NCBI RefSeq assembly: GCF_001050155.1
Contig: NZ_LFVY01000001.1
Span: 1 to 64,000, forward strand
Length of the DNA: 64,000 nt
Direction of reading: 5' to 3'
Source of the DNA: Nitratireductor soli
GTDB lineage: Bacteria; Pseudomonadota; Alphaproteobacteria; Rhizobiales; Rhizobiaceae
Position 1 is the first letter of the stretch. Each line of letters opens with the position of its first letter. Under the pieces are notes generated by a model. It was not told where the DNA came from and did not search any database. It was given only the letters and a program-made list of their open reading frames with translations. Both the position numbers and the translations under genes were made by a program. Shown piece after piece: positions 60,170-64,000 of this stretch.

Positions 60170-61420
60170 CTAGATGGCCTCGCCGCGCAGCAGGCGCGGC
60201 GTGCCGGCCGACAGGCCTGAAGCCTGTCGGATGAAGTAACGTTTCATGCCGGGCATTCGTTCAACCAGGCCGAGACCGAAATCGCGCAACGCGCGCACGG
60301 GCATGAGATCGTTGGAGAAAAGACGGTTGAGAATATCCGTGGTGGCGCCCATCTGCACCGTGTCGAAGCGGCGCCAGCGCTCATAGCGCCGCAGCACGTC
60401 GAGCGCGCCGATGTCCTCGCCGAGCCGCTCGGCCTCAACGATCACCTCGGCCAGCGCGGCGGCATCCTTGAAGCCGAGATTGAGGCCCTGGCCGGCAATC
60501 GGGTGGATGCCGTGGGCGGCGTCGCCGGCCAGCGCGAAGCGCGGCTTGACGAAATCGCGCGCCAGCGTCAGGCCCAGCGGCCAGGCGCGGCGCTGGCCCT
60601 CGACGCGGATTTCGCCAAGCTTGAGGCCGAAGCGCAACTCGAGTTCCTGTTCGAAGACGAGGTCGTCCTCCTTCACCAGCCGTTCCGCATCGGCGGTTCG
60701 CTCGGTCCAGACGATGGAGGAGCGGTTGCCCTTGAGCGGCAGGGTGGCGAAAGGGCCGGCGGGCAGGAAATGCTCTTCGGCCCGGCCATTGTGCGGCCGT
60801 TCATGCGCCACGGTGCAGACGATGCCGGACTGGCCGTATTCCCAATGCACCGTCTTGATGCCGGCCATGTCGCGCAGGCGCGAGCGCACGCCGTCGGCGG
60901 CGATCAGCAGCCGGGCGCGACACGAGCCGCCGTCGCCAAGCCGCGCCTCGATGTGTCCGCCGGCGTTGATGAAATCCTCGACGGCGACGCCTTCGATGAT
61001 CTCGATGCCGCGTTCGGCGGCGCGGGCGCGCAGCGCGCCGTTCAGATGGCGGTTCATCACCATATGGGCGAAGGGCTCGCCTGCCTCGGTCTCGCCGCCG
61101 AAGGTGAGGAAGACCGGGCGGACGGGATCGGCGGTGCGCGAATCGGTGATCACCATCTCGGTGATGGGCTGCGCTTCCGGCTCGATCTCCTGCCAGCAAT
61201 CGAGCCGCTGCAGCATGCGGCAGGCGGCAGCGGCAATCGCCGAGGCGCGCCCGTCGCGCTGCCAGACGCCCGCGGGCGCGGCATCCACCACGGCGATGCG
61301 CAATCGCGGATGGGCGTGGGCGATGGAGACCGCGGTGGCGAGGCCGACATAGCCGGCGCCGGCGATCAATATGTCCAGCTCGCGCGTGGCGCCGTCCTTC
61401 GTGCGCGTACCCTTGGCCAT
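60170..61420 (-). CDS. UbiH/UbiF/COQ6-type FAD-dependent ring hydroxylase
   Basis: A 416-residue flavoprotein monooxygenase of ubiquinone synthesis. The FAD fold is ILIAGAGYVGLATAVSIAHA, the middle motif RLLIAADGVRSRLRDMAG, and FALAGDAAHGIHPIAGQGLN binds the flavin ribityl group. Which ring carbon it hydroxylates cannot be read; alphaproteobacterial members of this type have broad activity. It lies 41 bases from the OsmC start, possibly in one transcript. The ATG at 61420 is used. Confidence 0.9.
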   Translation of the reverse strand: MAKGTRTKDGATRELDILIAGAGYVGLATAVSIAHAHPRLRIAVVDAAPAGVWQRDGRASAIAAAACRMLQRLDCWQEIEPEAQPITEMVITDSRTADPVRPVFLTFGGETEAGEPFAHMVMNRHLNGALRARAAERGIEIIEGVAVEDFINAGGHIEARLGDGGSCRARLLIAADGVRSRLRDMAGIKTVHWEYGQSGIVCTVAHERPHNGRAEEHFLPAGPFATLPLKGNRSSIVWTERTADAERLVKEDDLVFEQELELRFGLKLGEIRVEGQRRAWPLGLTLARDFVKPRFALAGDAAHGIHPIAGQGLNLGFKDAAALAEVIVEAERLGEDIGALDVLRRYERWRRFDTVQMGATTDILNRLFSNDLMPVRALRDFGLGLVERMPGMKRYFIRQASGLSAGTPRLLRGEAI

Positions 61421-61481
61421 GCCGTTGCTCCAATTCTCATCATTACAGTTTGCGCCGACTTGCGGGCCTTGCCTTGACTTA

Positions 61482-61572
61482 CAGCGCCGCGCATCCGATT
61501 GGATGCGCAAAGGACGCTGCAACTCTTTGACAGGATGCATGTACGTTATCATTCAAATGAATCCATTTGAAT
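61482..61572. repeat. Stem-loop repeats between the hydroxylase and tesB
   Basis: 61482-61519 is a copy of the AGCGCCG family (GCGCATCC-GATT-GGATGCGC). At 61551-61572 lies the perfect palindrome ATTCAAATG-AATC-CATTTGAAT. No gene in 61421-61648. Confidence 0.7.
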
Positions 61573-61648
61573 GCGACATGCATCAGGGCCCGTCATCGTC
61601 TTGGAAACCTGCAGCGCGTACAGGATAGCCGCCGGAGGGGACCCTTTT

Positions 61649-62512
61649 ATGTCGGCCATGCAAGACCTTCTCGCCATACTCGATCTTGAGCGGCTGGAAC
61701 ACAATCTGTTTCGTGGTCGCAGCCCGCAGGTGGGCTGGCAGCGTGTTTTCGGCGGCCAGGTGATCGGCCAGGCGCTGGTCGCCGCGCAGCGCACGGTCGA
61801 TGCGGCGCGCCATGTCCATTCCTTGCATTGCTATTTCATGCGGCCGGGCGACCCCGCCGTGCCGATCATCTATGAGGTGGACCGCATCCGCGATGGCGGC
61901 AGCTTCACCACGCGGCGCGTGGTGGCGATCCAGCACGGCCATGCGATCTTTTCGCTGTCGGCGTCGTTCCAGCGCGACGAGCCGGGGCTGGATCACCAGA
62001 TCCCCATGCCGCAGAACGTGCCGCCGGCCGACAATCTGCGCACCCAGCGCGAATTCCTCGAGGAGTTCGGCGACCGGGTGCCGGAGAACATCCGCCGCTA
62101 CTGGGCGCGCGAGCGGCCGATCGAGGTGCGGCCCGTGATGGTCGAGCATTATACGAGCCGCGACAAGCTGCCGCCGCGCCAGGATGTGTGGATCCGCACC
62201 ACCGGTCCGGTGCCCGACGAGCGGCCGCTGCAGGCGGCGGTGCTTGCCTATCTGTCGGACATGACGCTGCTCGACACATCGACCTTCGCCCATGGCCGCT
62301 CGGGCTTCGATCCCGACATCCAGATGGCCAGCCTCGACCACGCGATGTGGTTCCACCGGCCGCACAAGCTCGACGGCTGGCTGCTCTACACGCAGGACAG
62401 TCCCTCGGCGCAAGGCGCGCGCGGTTTTTCGCGCGGCAGTCTTTACGGCCTCGATGGAACGCTGGTTGCCTCGGTGGCGCAGGAAGGCCTTGTGCGTATG
62501 CGTACAAAATAG
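61649..62512 (+). CDS. tesB: Acyl-CoA thioesterase II
   Basis: A 287-residue double hot-dog thioesterase that cleaves medium- and long-chain acyl-CoA. LEHNLFRGRSPQVGWQRVFG and GQALVAAQRTV form the first half, with HSLHCYFMRPGDP. The second half has LLDTSTFAHGRSGFDPDIQM and SLDHAMWFHR, and ends in GARGFSRGSLYGLDGTLVAS. Catalytic Asp, Thr/Ser and Gln positions appear kept. The ATG at 61649 follows GGAGGGG. Confidence 0.94.
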   Translation: MSAMQDLLAILDLERLEHNLFRGRSPQVGWQRVFGGQVIGQALVAAQRTVDAARHVHSLHCYFMRPGDPAVPIIYEVDRIRDGGSFTTRRVVAIQHGHAIFSLSASFQRDEPGLDHQIPMPQNVPPADNLRTQREFLEEFGDRVPENIRRYWARERPIEVRPVMVEHYTSRDKLPPRQDVWIRTTGPVPDERPLQAAVLAYLSDMTLLDTSTFAHGRSGFDPDIQMASLDHAMWFHRPHKLDGWLLYTQDSPSAQGARGFSRGSLYGLDGTLVASVAQEGLVRMRTK

Positions 62513-62631
62513 GCAAAGCGATAATTCTGCATATTTATTAGTCATTTGCGTGCTGTCCGGGCCGGCTGGCATGCGTTGGCGTATCCATTTTTTCCTTTAT
62601 TTACAAAGCTGTACCAATCGTTGAGCGCAAC

Positions 62632-62647
62632 TGGCACGGTATTTGGT
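62632..62647 (+). promoter_or_regulatory. Sigma-54 promoter of glnK-amtB
   Basis: TGGCACGGTATTTGGT matches the -24/-12 consensus TGGCACGN4TTGC, with G for C in the final position. The spacing of GG and TG is right. It lies about 85 bases before glnK and would put the genes under NtrC control in low nitrogen; no NtrC site is clear. Confidence 0.7.
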
Positions 62648-62725
62648 TCACCTTTGCCGTCGCGGTCCGCCTGCGGGTGACCGGCGATGCAGGCAACCCG
62701 CGGGAATCCGCTACAGCAAAGGTGA

Positions 62726-63070
<345 letters not shown>

Positions 63071-63098
63071 GCGGCGGACAATTCCGATGGAGAAACAC

Positions 63099-64000
63099 AT
63101 GATGTACCAAGCAATCACACGCGCTGCGCGTCCGCTGGCGCTGGGCGGGCTGGCGCTCGCCGCCGTGTCGTTTCCGGCGTTCGCCCAGGAAACCACGGAA
63201 GCTGCGGAAGCGGCCACCGGGCCCGAATTCGCCACGGTGGCGGAAACCGCCTTCATCTTCAACACGCTTCTGTTCCTGATCGGCGGCTTCCTCGTCATGT
63301 GGATGGCCGCCGGTTTCGCCATGCTGGAAGCCGGCATGGTGCGCACCAAGAACGTATCCATGCAGCTCCTCAAGAACATCGCGCTCTATTCCATCGCCGG
63401 CATCATGTACTGGGTGGTGGGTTACAGCCTGATGTATGTCGACGTGTCGGGCTATATCGGCAGCTTCGCCGCCTATGGCTGGCCCGATGCGGGCACGGCC
63501 AACGAAGGCGACTATTCGGTCGCTTCCGACTGGTTCTTCCAGATGGTGTTCGTGGCGACCGCAGCCTCGATCGTCTCCGGCACGCTGGCCGAGCGCATCA
63601 AGCTCTGGCCGTTTCTGCTGTTCGTCGTCGTGCTGACCGGCTTCATCTACCCGATCGCCGGATCGTGGAAATGGGGCGCCGGCTGGCTCGACGCCATGGG
63701 CTTCCAGGACTTCGCCGGCTCGACGCTGGTCCATTCGGTCGGCGGCTGGGCAGCGCTGGCGGGCGCCCTCCTGCTCGGCGCGCGCAATGGCAAATACACC
63801 CCCGACGGCAAGGTCGCGCCGATCCCCGGTTCCAACATGGCGCTGGCGACCCTCGGCACGTTCATCCTGTGGCTCGGCTGGTTCGGCTTCAACGGCGCCT
63901 CGCAGCTCGCCATGGGAACGAATGCCGACGTGTCCGATATCAGCCGCATCTTCGCCAACACCAACCTGGCGGCGGCCGGCGGCGTGGTGGCGGCGCTGGT
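63099..64000 (+). CDS. amtB: Ammonium transporter AmtB, 5' part (window ends inside the gene)
   Basis: The first 300 codons of an Amt channel. A signal peptide (LALGGLALAAVSFPAFA) and a short acidic Glu/Ala region precede the first span. The ammonium-pore elements GGFLVMWMAAGFAMLEAGMV, FFQMVFVATAASIVSGTLAE, the first pore histidine in GSTLVHSVGGWAALAGALLL, and LGTFILWLGWFGFNG are present. The ATG at 63099 has GGAGA upstream; the next codon is also ATG. The rest, including the second pore histidine, lies beyond the window. Confidence 0.95.
   Translation, partial: MMYQAITRAARPLALGGLALAAVSFPAFAQETTEAAEAATGPEFATVAETAFIFNTLLFLIGGFLVMWMAAGFAMLEAGMVRTKNVSMQLLKNIALYSIAGIMYWVVGYSLMYVDVSGYIGSFAAYGWPDAGTANEGDYSVASDWFFQMVFVATAASIVSGTLAERIKLWPFLLFVVVLTGFIYPIAGSWKWGAGWLDAMGFQDFAGSTLVHSVGGWAALAGALLLGARNGKYTPDGKVAPIPGSNMALATLGTFILWLGWFGFNGASQLAMGTNADVSDISRIFANTNLAAAGGVVAAL

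Overview
The window is chromosomal, high-GC DNA from an alphaproteobacterium of the order Hyphomicrobiales, most like the Mesorhizobium/Nitratireductor/Aquamicrobium (Phyllobacteriaceae) group. The evidence is the set of typical alphaproteobacterial families (GapR, DUF1013/TrcR, DUF1036, DUF1192, DUF1244, DUF4164, YdcH-type DUF465), the tkt-gap-pgk-fba cluster, sdhCDAB, glnK-amtB, and many short palindromic intergenic repeats of the rhizobial kind. There is no rRNA, tRNA, CRISPR array, prophage or classical IS transposase. Genus is inference; no marker sequence was compared.

Layout. 1-108 is the last 35 codons of a 2-oxoacid dehydrogenase E2. 278-1652 holds a HAD phosphatase and an unknown protein. 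1753-8640 is a complete glucitol-type PTS: promoter with embedded palindrome, GutM, IIC, IIB, IIA, a dedicated HPr-EI fusion, an unknown divergent gene, and a SorC-family regulator. 8655-11240 is a LysR regulator and an ALDH7-type semialdehyde dehydrogenase. 11406-18998 holds small conserved genes (GFA, GapR, DUF1244), N-formylglutamate amidohydrolase, DUF1036-pyruvate kinase, rpmJ, purE-purK and two YdcH proteins. 19242-30389 has an MFS exporter, a quinone oxidoreductase, a phytase-like periplasmic protein behind a triple Pho box, DUF1013, a WYL regulator with a VOC protein, an SDR and propionyl-CoA synthetase. 31255-38770 is glycolysis/Calvin-type carbon metabolism (fba, pgk, a K+/H+ antiporter, gap, tkt) on the minus strand. 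39225-42478 is zapA, rimM, trmD and rplS. 42656-53506 carries an ABC uptake pair lacking an ATPase gene, MgtC, a MarR/secreted-protein pair, leuC, DUF2975-HTH and several envelope proteins. 54097-57526 is succinate dehydrogenase. The end has MsrA, a Leu/Glu-type dehydrogenase, OsmC, a UbiH-type hydroxylase, TesB and glnK-amtB behind a sigma-54 promoter.

The most unusual content is not one gene cluster but the repeats. Several families of 40-220 bp stem-loop elements sit between genes. At least seven begin exactly at a TAG stop codon, so the element edge supplies the stop of the neighbouring gene; one copy lies between two convergent genes and abuts both stops. One copy is read in frame inside a membrane-anchored ClpP-fold protein. 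Two copies of a two-hairpin element differ by paired changes that keep the stems. A 195-bp element with 15-bp terminal inverted repeats and a 10-bp target duplication looks like a MITE. Other second-look items are the stand-alone PTS with its own HPr-EI, operator-like palindromes for SorC and MarR regulators, the triple Pho box, and a hairpin that hides the msrA ribosome binding site.
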